Source of the DNA: Sphaerochaeta halotolerans
Lineage (GTDB): Bacteria > Spirochaetota > Spirochaetia > Sphaerochaetales > Sphaerochaetaceae
NCBI RefSeq assembly: GCF_003429665.1
Contig: NZ_QUWK01000007.1
Span: 1 to 64,000 of the forward strand
Direction: 5' to 3'
DNA length: 64,000 bases
Both the position numbers and the translations under genes were made by a program. This document shows positions 54,721-62,176 of the stretch, one piece after another; position 1 is the first letter of the stretch, and the number at the start of each line of letters is the position of its first letter. The notes beneath the pieces were generated by a model, which saw only the letters and a list, made by a program, of their open reading frames with translations, did no database searches and had not been told where the DNA came from.

Positions 54721-56778
54721 CTAGAACGCCACGTTGAAATAAAAGCCCCAGACCAAGGTGTTTACTCTCTGATCCCAACCTCCATAGATGGTGAGCGGCA
54801 GTGTACGGATTCCCAGCAGGGAGAGGTCACTGTGCAATTCCAAGCCAAGGGAGAGGTAGGGAACCAAGGTGTTCCTGTTCCAGAGCAGGTCTGAATAGAT
54901 GGCAACAGAGTTGTTCTGGAAGATGAACAATTCTGCCATCGTCGGATTAAAAGCACTAGGCCGATACCCTACCGATACACCCAATCCTACCAGATGATTC
55001 GCTGGATTACTGCTGACAGTCAAATCATGCCCCTGGCTCTTGATCTGGGAGTCAGTGGTTCTAAACCCATCTGAGAAGAAAAAGGGAACATCCCCTTTCC
55101 CATCCAGTGCAAATCGTCCAAAGGCATTGATGGAGGCAAATAGATCGAGGTTCTGATTAAGAACCTCTGTATTACCATGAGTTGCAGCAAACGAGCGAAC
55201 ATTGGAGAAATCCCCCAATATCTGATATGAGAGAGAGAGTGCCGTATCGTTGAATACCCATACATCATCATGAGAAGGATACAGCGTTCCTATTGCTGAA
55301 ATGGTATAGAGGAAGGTATGGCCGTCGAAGAAATCGACGTAGTCACTGTCTTCGAAGTTGTTTATCTGTTCATAGGATTGCAGCAAACTGATTCTCAGTT
55401 TTTCATCAAACACAAAAATTCTTCCTTCAAGATTAACTCCACTGGAAAGGATTGGGGCGAGCTGCCCAACATCAAACAAGAAGGAGCTGTAGAGAGAGAG
55501 ACGAAGATACTTAAGGAAGGTGTAGTCAAACTGTGCCCGGACTGCTGGAGCGGCGGAAAACCGTTCGTTGCTGCGGAAGTCAAAGGAGTACCCCGGGTTC
55601 ACACTTACTGAGATATCACCTTTCCTATGGAGGAACTTGAACCCCAGGGTGGTATCATCCTTGAGTGCAGAAGTGTCTGGCTCCTGATAGTCACTGTCCA
55701 AACCCAACCCAAACAATGTGGAAGGGATGTTCAGGGGAACATGCTGGTATAAACGATAGACAGTAGCACTCTCTTCCATCTTCAATGCCAAGTCACTCCG
55801 TATCTGTGAGAGTTCTTGGCTTACTGCACTTTTATGCAAGGTCGATAACTGTTCCTGTTGCTCACTCGCCGAACGATAGCCTTGTTCAACCAAGTATTCC
55901 ACACGATCAAACTCCATGAAAGAGACATCCTCTACAGCACAACGAATCCAGATGACCTCGGGAAGCGCATTCTTGAGCTCTTCCACCCCCTTCCTTCTCT
56001 TTCCGATATCAATGGAGACATTGAGCACAGTCAGTGGATTCTTGAGATTCAAGGTATCCATGTCATAGAATGTTGTGGAAACGATGACTGAATCGGCATA
56101 GGAGTAGGCCAAATCAATTGGGGCGAGATTGGTAATGCCACCATCGATTAACAAGTGTCCTCGATATTCTACTGGGGGAAAATACACAGGAAGTGCATAG
56201 CTAGCTTGTAAGACAGTGAAGAAATCCCCTTCGCTGATGGCAATTTGACGCTTGGTCACCAAATCTTCCGCCACCACGATAATGGGGATAGGAAGTGTCT
56301 CAAGCTGAAGGTCAGAGCCCACTATCGAGGCAACTTTAGCAATGAATCGTGAAGATTCCAGCACCCCTCCCTCAACAGGAAGCGTGAGATCAAACATACT
56401 TTGGAGATTTATCGAAGTTATGCTTTCCAGAATCTGATCAGGCGAAAGTCCTGCGGCATAGAGGAGCCCTACAATACTTCCCATTGAATTGCTTATGATG
56501 AAATCAGGGACAATGCCCTGCTCTTCCAGGTACTTCAGAACCCCAATATGTGCAAAAGCCCGTGCTGAACCGCCACTGAGTACGAGCCCAACAGGAGAGC
56601 GTTCTCCTTGGGTACGTGCAAGTATCCGCTCCCTGAACGTTGCATCCCCATAGGTGATGGGCACATCAGCGAGAAGGATGTCATCAGCTTCTTCAGCAGC
56701 AGCAAGGCTTGAAAGCACCATACAGATCAACAAAGCCATTACCAACAACTTCTTGAAAGTCTCCACGATTTCCTCCAT
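54721..56778 (-). CDS. Patatin-like phospholipase fused to outer-membrane barrel (PlpD-like)
   Basis: 685 aa. Signal peptide (LLVMALLICMVLSSLAAA). The patatin domain lies at about 50-240: oxyanion loop LVLSGGSARAFAHIGVL, nucleophile Ser in IISNSMGSIVGLLYAAG and Asp of the dyad in LLIDGGITNLAPIDLA. A linker with helical segments is followed by a barrel of strand-like segments ending VWGFYFNVAF with terminal Phe. This is the type Vd secretion layout, in which a lipase is carried by a 16-strand barrel. The start is ATG 56778 next to a candidate promoter; M1 at 56799 is a TTG. Both catalytic residues are present, so it is probably active on lipids. Confidence 0.88.
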   Translation of the reverse strand: MEEIVETFKKLLVMALLICMVLSSLAAAEEADDILLADVPITYGDATFRERILARTQGERSPVGLVLSGGSARAFAHIGVLKYLEEQGIVPDFIISNSMGSIVGLLYAAGLSPDQILESITSINLQSMFDLTLPVEGGVLESSRFIAKVASIVGSDLQLETLPIPIIVVAEDLVTKRQIAISEGDFFTVLQASYALPVYFPPVEYRGHLLIDGGITNLAPIDLAYSYADSVIVSTTFYDMDTLNLKNPLTVLNVSIDIGKRRKGVEELKNALPEVIWIRCAVEDVSFMEFDRVEYLVEQGYRSASEQQEQLSTLHKSAVSQELSQIRSDLALKMEESATVYRLYQHVPLNIPSTLFGLGLDSDYQEPDTSALKDDTTLGFKFLHRKGDISVSVNPGYSFDFRSNERFSAAPAVRAQFDYTFLKYLRLSLYSSFLFDVGQLAPILSSGVNLEGRIFVFDEKLRISLLQSYEQINNFEDSDYVDFFDGHTFLYTISAIGTLYPSHDDVWVFNDTALSLSYQILGDFSNVRSFAATHGNTEVLNQNLDLFASINAFGRFALDGKGDVPFFFSDGFRTTDSQIKSQGHDLTVSSNPANHLVGLGVSVGYRPSAFNPTMAELFIFQNNSVAIYSDLLWNRNTLVPYLSLGLELHSDLSLLGIRTLPLTIYGGWDQRVNTLVWGFYFNVAF

Positions 56779-56787
56779 GTATGCTTT

Positions 56788-56816
56788 ACTGTAAAGCAAA
56801 GAGGCTGAAAAGACAA
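56788..56816 (-). promoter_or_regulatory. Promoter of patatin-barrel gene
   Basis: Minus strand: -35 TTGTCT (56816-56811), 17 bases, -10 TACAGT (56793-56788), nine bases to ATG 56778. The leader would be two or three bases at most and there is no Shine-Dalgarno. Confidence 0.4.
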
Positions 56817-56885
56817 TCTCATGCTACTTTTTTGAAAACGCTGTTGCTTTTTTCAAAGGGATTTGGTAGCATTGATTTCGCTAAT

Positions 56886-56969
56886 GCCGGCGTGGTGAAA
56901 TTGGTAGACACGATAGACTCAAAATCTATTGAGCGCAAGCTTGTATCGGTTCAAGTCCGATCGCCGGTA
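56886..56969 (+). tRNA. tRNA-Leu (anticodon CAA)
   Basis: 84 bases. Acceptor GCCGGCG pairs with CGCCGGT (terminal G-T), anticodon stem ATAGA/TCTAT with loop CTCAAAA, and a long variable arm (GAGCGCAAGCTTGTA region) as in class II tRNAs. TTCAAGT in the T loop. Discriminator A; CCA not encoded. Confidence 0.93.
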
Positions 56970-57077
56970 ATAACAAATCAGTACATCTTATTTCAATAAA
57001 TGAGATTACTCAAATGTGATTCCATTTTTTTGTCAAAGAAAACGAAACGATATATTCTTAGGGGCTCGATTGTGGAC

Positions 57078-57401
57078 TCAGATATGAAAGGATTTCTGAT
57101 TTCTCATCGTCTGTTCGTACGTTGGAAGTGATTCAATTGCTTTCTTGATCACTAACTTTTCGTTTTCCAAAGTAACTTTTGTCTGCAGATTGGCAAAATA
57201 TTCATCACTGGTTCCGAAATAGTGTGCAAGACGTAGGGCTGTATCCATTGAAAGTTTTCTCCTGTTTGCCAAAATCTCTTGGATACGGCTTACCGGTACA
57301 TCAATATCCTTTGCAAGCTTGTATGCGCTAAGGCCTAGAGGAACCATGAATTCTTCCTTTAAAAATTCTCCGATTGTTAAGGTTGGCATGTACTTATCCA
57401 T
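57078..57401 (-). CDS. higA: HigA-type antitoxin
   Basis: 107 aa XRE-type HTH protein. TIGEFLKEEFMVPLGLSAYK and LAKDIDVPVSRIQEILANRR are the HigA signature, followed by LSMDTALRLAHYFGTSDEYF. It neutralises the toxin encoded just upstream and normally represses the operon. GGAGG precedes the ATG, and the gene starts 9 bp after the toxin stop. Toxin-before-antitoxin order is typical of higBA. Confidence 0.92.
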   Translation of the reverse strand: MDKYMPTLTIGEFLKEEFMVPLGLSAYKLAKDIDVPVSRIQEILANRRKLSMDTALRLAHYFGTSDEYFANLQTKVTLENEKLVIKKAIESLPTYEQTMRNQKSFHI

Positions 57402-57410
57402 TTTGTCCTC

Positions 57411-57698
57411 CTAATGGTAGTCAATAATTCTGACTTCGGTTGCAATACATTTCGTCTCATTCCAGATAAAACATATTCTCCACTGGTCATTGATTCTGAT
57501 ACTGTATTGCCCCTTACGCTTTCCCTTTAATTGTTCCAATCGATTTCCGGGAGGAACATTCAAGTCGCTCGTCTTCATGGCAATATCAATCAACCAGAGT
57601 TTACGCCTAGCGACAATCTGAATTTCCTTGGAAAGCTTCTTGATGAAGATTGAATGAAATATCCTTTCTGTATCCTTGTCGGCGAAACTCTTTATCAT
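57411..57698 (-). CDS. higB: HigB-type toxin (RelE/ParE superfamily mRNase)
   Basis: 95 aa from ATG 57698. MIKSFADKDTERIFHSIFIK, VARRKLWLIDIAMKTSDLNV, PPGNRLEQLKGKRKGQYSIR and INDQWRICFIW are the HigB/plasmid killer pattern, with the Arg-rich catalytic strand intact. HigB cleaves mRNA on the ribosome. It is preceded by a near-perfect promoter whose -10 ends 6 bases before the ATG, with an inverted repeat over it. Nearby decayed genes (ilvA remnant, repeat C) suggest an accessory patch. Confidence 0.92.
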   Translation of the reverse strand: MIKSFADKDTERIFHSIFIKKLSKEIQIVARRKLWLIDIAMKTSDLNVPPGNRLEQLKGKRKGQYSIRINDQWRICFIWNETKCIATEVRIIDYH

Positions 57699-57727
57699 AT
57701 ACACAATATACCTCTATCGCGTGTATA
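57698..57727. promoter_or_regulatory. Candidate HigA operator
   Basis: Inverted repeat TATACAC (57698-57704) and GTGTATA (57721-57727), 16 bases apart, covers the -10 and the start codon, the expected place for autorepression by HigA. Confidence 0.5.
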
Positions 57728-57733
57728 CGTCAA
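57705..57733 (-). promoter_or_regulatory. higBA promoter, leaderless type
   Basis: Minus strand: -35 TTGACG (57733-57728), 17 bases, -10 TATATT (57710-57705), then GTGTAT and ATG 57698. No Shine-Dalgarno for higB, while higA has one. Confidence 0.6.
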
Positions 57734-57745
57734 CAAGGTAGCTCT

Positions 57746-58496
57746 CTACGATTCTCCGAAATACGTCCTGACAACCAAATCATCGGAAACCCAGGACCAA
57801 GTATATCCTGCTTCACTCAAGGCAAGTTCCAATGCATCCTGTGATGTTGTCTCAAACCCAGTGACAAGTACATTTCCTGTGTCACTCGCAGCATTCCGGT
57901 AATGAAAGGTATCAATACCCCAGGGCAAGCCATGGACTCAGGAGGCGTTGCCTCCTTTTCCGCCCCAAGGGACGGGGTATCTTACCTTGCTTTCCCTGCA
58001 CTCGCTCGGGAGAGGAACCATCATGCTGATTCCTTTCCTCTCGCTCCGTTGGGGAATGAAAGAGGCAGATCTTCCATCGGTTTTCCAAAGTACTCAGGAA
58101 GTCTCCCAGTGCATTGGTTCTCCCTATAAATTCAATCTGATAGAAGATTTGGTATTCGGTTTCCATGGCCTCCCCTCCTATCATACAGTACTCATAGGTC
58201 TCTGAATAACTATCACCATAGAGCTCTATCCTTGCCCCATAGCTCCACACAGCCTCAATCTTAATGCTTGGTATGGTCTTGGGCATCAATGCCAAGCTTC
58301 TGTGCAGAGAGCGCAACTCCTTGAGCATGGTTGCCAGCACTTGCTGCAATGACTCCCCGATTTTTTTCTCACTGCTGGGATGGGCGATCTTGTTGTAAGC
58401 TCCACGGAGTTTGAAGCTGTGTACACTCTGCAGGTCCTCCCATTTTAGGTAGACGAGACGCGCTTTCTTCTTTTTTTTCAGGTGCGGATCACGCAT
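57746..58496 (-). pseudogene. ilvA: Threonine dehydratase (ilvA) remnant with internal deletion
   Basis: The N-terminal part reads VYLKWEDLQSVHSFKLRGAY, close to the PLP-lysine motif of threonine ammonia-lyase (the usual KREDLQ is KWEDLQ here). A second frame carries VIAASAGNHAQGVALSAQKL, and the first frame resumes with IPSIKIEAVWSYGARIELYG. The catalytic core after this is deleted. The text then joins the C-terminal ACT-like domain of biosynthetic IlvA: FLSTLENRWKICLFH, then (after the 154-bp repeat) YRNAASDTGNVLVTGFE. Removing the repeat restores CLFHYRNAASDTG in frame, matching the SLFHYRN motif. Also lacks the N-terminal start region. A clear gene fossil. Confidence 0.85.
57901..58054 (-). 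repeat. 154-bp structured repeat, copy C (inside ilvA remnant)
   Basis: On the minus strand it begins CCCCAACGGAGCGAGAGG and ends GATACCTTTCATT. The host flank is TTCATT (58060-58055) and ACCGG follows the element. Same length as copies A and B. Relative to A it differs at about five positions, including CCATGG in place of CCAGGG in the fourth stem. Confidence 0.92.
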
Positions 58497-58688
58497 AGAT
58501 ATGGTTTCTACAGCTACATCACATGCCCTTCCTATGGGAGGAAATGTTGCAGAGATTTCATACCTATCTAATGCAACGAAAACGCTCCGTTACGCCGAAC
58601 CTACACGATTCTCATCCAGAAACATAAAAAAGGTTGATGAAATTCCAGTGTTGCTGGAATCACTTCCACTTTCAGTGACATGAGACAC

Positions 58689-58717
58689 TTGACTAGAGAA
58701 AAGGCGCAGGATAGTAT
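58689..58717 (+). promoter_or_regulatory. Promoter of ArsR-family gene
   Basis: -35 TTGACT (58689-58694), 17 bases, -10 TAGTAT (58712-58717). The 250 bp before it, back to the ilvA remnant, show no gene. Confidence 0.6.
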
Positions 58718-58728
58718 CTATTTAGAAT

Positions 58729-58740
58729 TATTTCGAAATA
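58729..58740. promoter_or_regulatory. Perfect 12-bp palindrome, candidate ArsR operator
   Basis: TATTTCGAAATA lies 11 bases after the -10 and just before AGGAG of the ArsR-type gene, an ideal autorepression site. Confidence 0.55.
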
Positions 58741-58749
58741 GGAGATGCC

Positions 58750-59040
58750 ATGGGGTTTTCAGAGACTATGAAAGCGATAGCCGATCCACAACGGAGGGAA
58801 ATGCTCTTACTCGTCAAGAAACAGCGCCTAAGAGCTGGAGAGATTGCCTCCCATTTCCCCAATCTCTCAGCAGCAACTGTCTCCTACCACCTCTCATTGC
58901 TGAAAAAGGCTTCCTTGATTACAGAAACAAAGTACAAGAATTTCGTCTATTACGAACTCAATGGCTCAGTATTTGAGGAAATCATACTTTGGTGTGCCCA
59001 GTTTACCGGAGAAACACCGAAACCACCTAAACCCTTGTGA
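58750..59040 (+). CDS. ArsR-family winged-helix regulator (SdpR-like)
   Basis: 96 aa. AIADPQRREMLLLVKKQRLR and AGEIASHFPNLSAATVSYHL with LSLLKKASLITETKYKNFVY form the typical ArsR wHTH and wing. No metal-binding Cys is seen in the usual helix; the SdpR autorepressor branch is a better match. In that branch the gene is paired with sdpI, and a decayed SdpI/DUF1648 remnant follows here. It has a promoter and a perfect palindrome upstream. With its partner gone it may now regulate only itself. Confidence 0.85.
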   Translation: MGFSETMKAIADPQRREMLLLVKKQRLRAGEIASHFPNLSAATVSYHLSLLKKASLITETKYKNFVYYELNGSVFEEIILWCAQFTGETPKPPKPL

Positions 59041-59073
59041 CCACAACCATCATATGTCTGGTTCCTAATACGC

Positions 59074-59240
59074 CATTTCTGTGCAGCAGGTCATCCGGAT
59101 ACGTACGATAGCAAGGTTTTTGGGGAATTCGGTATGCCGTTGCTCACTATCGTTGTACAACCCAACCCGAACGAGACACCTCCAGCAAGCGCTACCACAT
59201 AGCCCGATGGACCATCGCCTTGCTGGTTGGGTTTGAACGT
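59074..59240 (+). pseudogene. SdpI/DUF1648 membrane protein remnant
   Basis: HFCAAGHPDTYDSKVFGEFG followed by MPLLTIVV (from 59074) resembles the THWNxxGxxDxYxSK-FGxFxxPLL signature of DUF1648/SdpI proteins. A second frame has SKRYHIARWTIALLVGF (from 59184), like the next segment. No start codon, one frameshift, most TM helices missing. Position directly after an SdpR-like gene supports the call; the segments are short, so moderate confidence. Confidence 0.45.
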
Positions 59241-59322
59241 TCTTCAGTCTGCTTTTCATCCTGGTCATTATCCTCGATTTCCTTGTACTATGGATTTTCT
59301 CTCTTGGTTCAAAAACACCAGA

Positions 59323-60705
59323 CTAACGATACTGTGTAATGTTTTCCTTGTGCTCTTCGTACGTCTCTGCATAGTGGATTGCCTTGTCATATCCATGCAG
59401 ATAGTAAAAATAGGGTGTGTCCTTCGGAAAGAATGCTGAACGAAGCGCATCTACCCCTGGGCAGCAGATCCCTGATGGCGGTAGACCTACCTTTCTACGG
59501 GTGTTGTACGGACTCTTGGTCTCCAAGGCTTCAGTTGGTATTGGGTTCTCCCAATCCCCCAACTCATAACGGGTGGTTGCATCGATTCCCAATGGTTCAT
59601 CATGTGCCAGCCGGTTATGAATAACCGAGGAAATTCCCTCCATTTGGGTGATATCCTGTGTCTCTGCCTGAATCATGGAGGCAACAATCAACAGTTCCTC
59701 AATACTGTACCGCTCCAAGAGAGGTGAATCCAAAAGCCCTTGAAGCGCACGTAACATCTCCTGATACATTGCCAAGGCCAACTCCTCTGCAGCGCGATTA
59801 CGATGGATTGTATAAGATCCACTCAAGAACCATCCCTCTGTAAAACTGAGCCGGTAAGCAGAAGCCAGATTATTAACAGCATCCAGGAACCCCCCCTCAT
59901 CAATCTCAAGCCTGTTTACCAGATAACCATCGATGTCAGAGAGGGTGAAACCAGGAGGAATGGTCACATCCATGGTCTGCTCAGTATTGGTAAGCAGGGA
60001 GGCAACCTCACTGTATTGCAGATTCCGCTCCATAACATAGGTACCGGTCTGGATAACGGTAGCAAGTTCCTTCTCCACCAGATAAGCAAGTAATGCCTGG
60101 GCATCCTCAACCACTCCCAACTGTTCGAGCAAGAGGCTGACTGTACGGGCTGTCATCCCGCTCTCAATGGTCACTGCAACAACATCACGTTTCTCTCCCC
60201 CGGGGACGGGGGGAACGAGAAGAGTAGGCTTCTCCCCGTGCGCATAGAGAATGAGAAGAGCAGCAACCACCAGTAAGGCGATTACCAGTGGAAGCAAGAG
60301 TCGCCTGGAGAGCGGTTGGCGGTAGGAGGTACGCTTTCCAATCTTAGGAGGCACCACCTGCTGTTTCTTGGGCTTCGCTGTCTGGGTAGCGGGACGTTTT
60401 CGGGTCCTTGTCTGCACTACATGGGGATTCGGTTGGTCAGCAGTACGGGGTGTGGGACGCTTCTTGCCAAGGCTTTCCTTGGCTACAGGCTTTGGCACTG
60501 GTCTCAGGTCTGCAGGTATCTTGACCGTCATGCTACGCGTGGTGACTGTCGGCTTCTTCCTTGATGTATTGGGCTTCTTCAGAGGGGAAGGAGTATCAGA
60601 GAGGACGACCTTGTAGGAGGACGTACTCTTTTTTGGCTTCGGTTTTTCTTCCTTCCCATCTAAGTCCAGGGTCAGTTGTTTGGGTGGTTTGGATTTCTCA
60701 GCCAT
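59323..60705 (-). CDS. mltG: Endolytic murein transglycosylase MltG
   Basis: 460 aa. A cytoplasmic Lys/Pro-rich extension of about 150 residues precedes one TM helix (LLLPLVIALLVVAALLILYA). The periplasmic YceG-like domain has TIPPGFTLSDIDGYLV, EGWFLSGSYTIHRNRAAEEL, LLIVASMIQAETQDITQMEG with the catalytic Glu, VIHNRLAHDEPLGIDATTRY and KSPYNTRRKVGLPPSGICCP. It cuts nascent glycan strands and sets their length. The long basic N-terminus is unusual. Start at ATG 60705 with GGAG upstream; overlaps the coiled-coil gene by 8 bp. Confidence 0.93.
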   Translation of the reverse strand: MAEKSKPPKQLTLDLDGKEEKPKPKKSTSSYKVVLSDTPSPLKKPNTSRKKPTVTTRSMTVKIPADLRPVPKPVAKESLGKKRPTPRTADQPNPHVVQTRTRKRPATQTAKPKKQQVVPPKIGKRTSYRQPLSRRLLLPLVIALLVVAALLILYAHGEKPTLLVPPVPGGEKRDVVAVTIESGMTARTVSLLLEQLGVVEDAQALLAYLVEKELATVIQTGTYVMERNLQYSEVASLLTNTEQTMDVTIPPGFTLSDIDGYLVNRLEIDEGGFLDAVNNLASAYRLSFTEGWFLSGSYTIHRNRAAEELALAMYQEMLRALQGLLDSPLLERYSIEELLIVASMIQAETQDITQMEGISSVIHNRLAHDEPLGIDATTRYELGDWENPIPTEALETKSPYNTRRKVGLPPSGICCPGVDALRSAFFPKDTPYFYYLHGYDKAIHYAETYEEHKENITQYR

Positions 60706-61783
60706 TGCTCTCCGGTTCCTTCTTTGGCAACAACTCGGAGATTTTGTTCTGTTTGAGCTGAATAGAAGCATGCACCTGAGCTATCTGACGATTGAATGTT
60801 TCTATCTGTGCTTGCAGATGATCGATTTTCTGGTTCTCCAACTCTATCTGCGCTTCCAACTCCTGTACTTTTATCAAGTTTTGCAGCGTTTTGATATCCC
60901 CTTCCAATTTCCTGATTCGGGAACGATGGAGGGTAATTTGATCCATTAAGGAGATTGCCTTCTGCCCTATCTGTCCTGCATGCACTGAATCAGGGAGTGA
61001 TTCGTACAGTGCTTTTCCATAGGAATAAGCCGCCTTTTGATATGTTTTTTCTTCCTTCTTCATAGCTTGGGAACGCTCTTCCAACCGTGACTTGGGACTG
61101 GGTACCTCCTCGCTACGGAGTCGCGCGATGGCGCTCTGGTGCAACTCCATCTCCTGCTTGAGTGCAGCTTCCTCTTTTCGCAGTCGTACAAGCTGCTTCA
61201 TGACTTCAGGATGTCTATCGAGAGGAAGATCGGCTTCACATCCAATAGCTACCAGAGCCTGCCCTGCCTTGGAAAGCAAGCCAACCATCTGCCTTCTCGC
61301 TGCACTGAGACGGAGGTGCAAGATTTGTTTGCCCAATTTACCCTTGTAGGTATCGAGACGTTCCTCTAGCTTCCGAGTCTTCCTCTGGTGTTCCTCAAAG
61401 AGAGGTTGGCACACCTCCTCTATGTACTTAGGGAGGGACTCTGACCCATAGGCTTCATAGGCAATCGCTCCGATCTGTGCATGGACCTTTCGTTTTGGTT
61501 GTTCAAGAGCCTTTATATCAGAGGCAATCTCCTTGATCTTTCTCGAACGATCTTCCATTTGCTGGATGTATATACGTATCTGCTCGAACGATTGCCTGGC
61601 ATCTTCCCATTTCTGTAGAGTGTTTCGGTATTGTTCATATTCGCTGCGGGCATACCCGAGACTGACGTTCTCCTCAATCAGGGAGACGCTTTTTGCCAAA
61701 TCCATATATAAAGCGAGAAGATCACTATGATGTTGTTCAATCGCTTTCTGTTTTTCCTGGATATCTGCCTGCAATGAGCCCAT
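60698..61783 (-). CDS. Coiled-coil protein of unknown function
   Basis: 361 aa, almost entirely predicted coiled coil: heptads from about 5 to 95, 115-210 and 270-360, with a short non-coiled region near AAYSYGKALYESLPDSVHAG. No signal peptide or TM. Start at ATG 61783, which lies 5 bases below a -10; an ATG at 61798 in the same frame is possible. The stop overlaps mltG by 8 bp, so it may assist peptidoglycan synthesis or cell shape. No family recognised. Confidence 0.7.
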   Translation of the reverse strand: MGSLQADIQEKQKAIEQHHSDLLALYMDLAKSVSLIEENVSLGYARSEYEQYRNTLQKWEDARQSFEQIRIYIQQMEDRSRKIKEIASDIKALEQPKRKVHAQIGAIAYEAYGSESLPKYIEEVCQPLFEEHQRKTRKLEERLDTYKGKLGKQILHLRLSAARRQMVGLLSKAGQALVAIGCEADLPLDRHPEVMKQLVRLRKEEAALKQEMELHQSAIARLRSEEVPSPKSRLEERSQAMKKEEKTYQKAAYSYGKALYESLPDSVHAGQIGQKAISLMDQITLHRSRIRKLEGDIKTLQNLIKVQELEAQIELENQKIDHLQAQIETFNRQIAQVHASIQLKQNKISELLPKKEPESNG

Positions 61784-61788
61784 AATTG

Positions 61789-61818
61789 ATAGTATCATAG
61801 AGGTGGGCTGCTAGGCAA
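61789..61818 (-). promoter_or_regulatory. Promoter of coiled-coil/mltG unit, leaderless type
   Basis: Minus strand: -35 TTGCCT (61818-61813), 18 bases, -10 TACTAT (61794-61789), five bases to ATG 61783. Confidence 0.4.
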
Positions 61819-61855
61819 AGAGAGATGAACCCACTTCCATCCTTTTCATCGTTCC

Positions 61856-61885
61856 TTGACAAAGGAAGAAGAGGTTCGGTATTCT
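61856..61885 (+). promoter_or_regulatory. Promoter upstream of DbpA-domain gene
   Basis: -35 TTGACA (61856-61861), 18 bases, -10 TATTCT (61880-61885). Transcription would start near 61892, giving a leader of about 285 bases. Confidence 0.55.
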
Positions 61886-61891
61886 GAATGC

Positions 61892-62176
61892 AAACTGCCT
61901 TGGGATGGAAATGGTTTATTCATGCTACCCTATTCTTTTCCTTGACAGATCGGAGAGTCTTTGCGTACATGTGCCAGGATGTACCCTCTTCTTTGAGTGT
62001 GACCACAATGGTATCCACTTACTTCTGTCTTCAAAGGGCAGAAGCTATGCCCGCCACGTTTCCCACACCCCCTTTGAGGCGGGGGGACGAGGAGAGCATG
62101 TTCCCTTAAAAATTTAAACTTTCAGCCCTTCCGCTGGCACGGACCAAGAGGCATTATGAACCAAGGAGAATTGCTC
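61892..62176 (+). other. Long structured leader or small RNA before DbpA-domain gene
   Basis: No convincing gene. Pairings: CTGCC near 61895 with GGCAG at 62038; GAGAG plus GTACAT (61953-61970) with ATGTAC plus CTCTT (61979-61992); GGGCA/TGCCC (62037-62053); TTCAAAGGG with CCCTTTGAG; CCCGCC with GGCGGG. Several exclude each other, as in regulatory leaders; the first two together form a long 6S-like hairpin. AAGGAG is at 62163-62168. None of the standard riboswitch motifs I know is evident. Confidence 0.35.

Noticed and set aside
61888-62109. 73-codon ORF in the leader of the DbpA-domain gene.
   Set aside because: Low-complexity, no Shine-Dalgarno, no family resemblance; the region is better explained as structured RNA leader.
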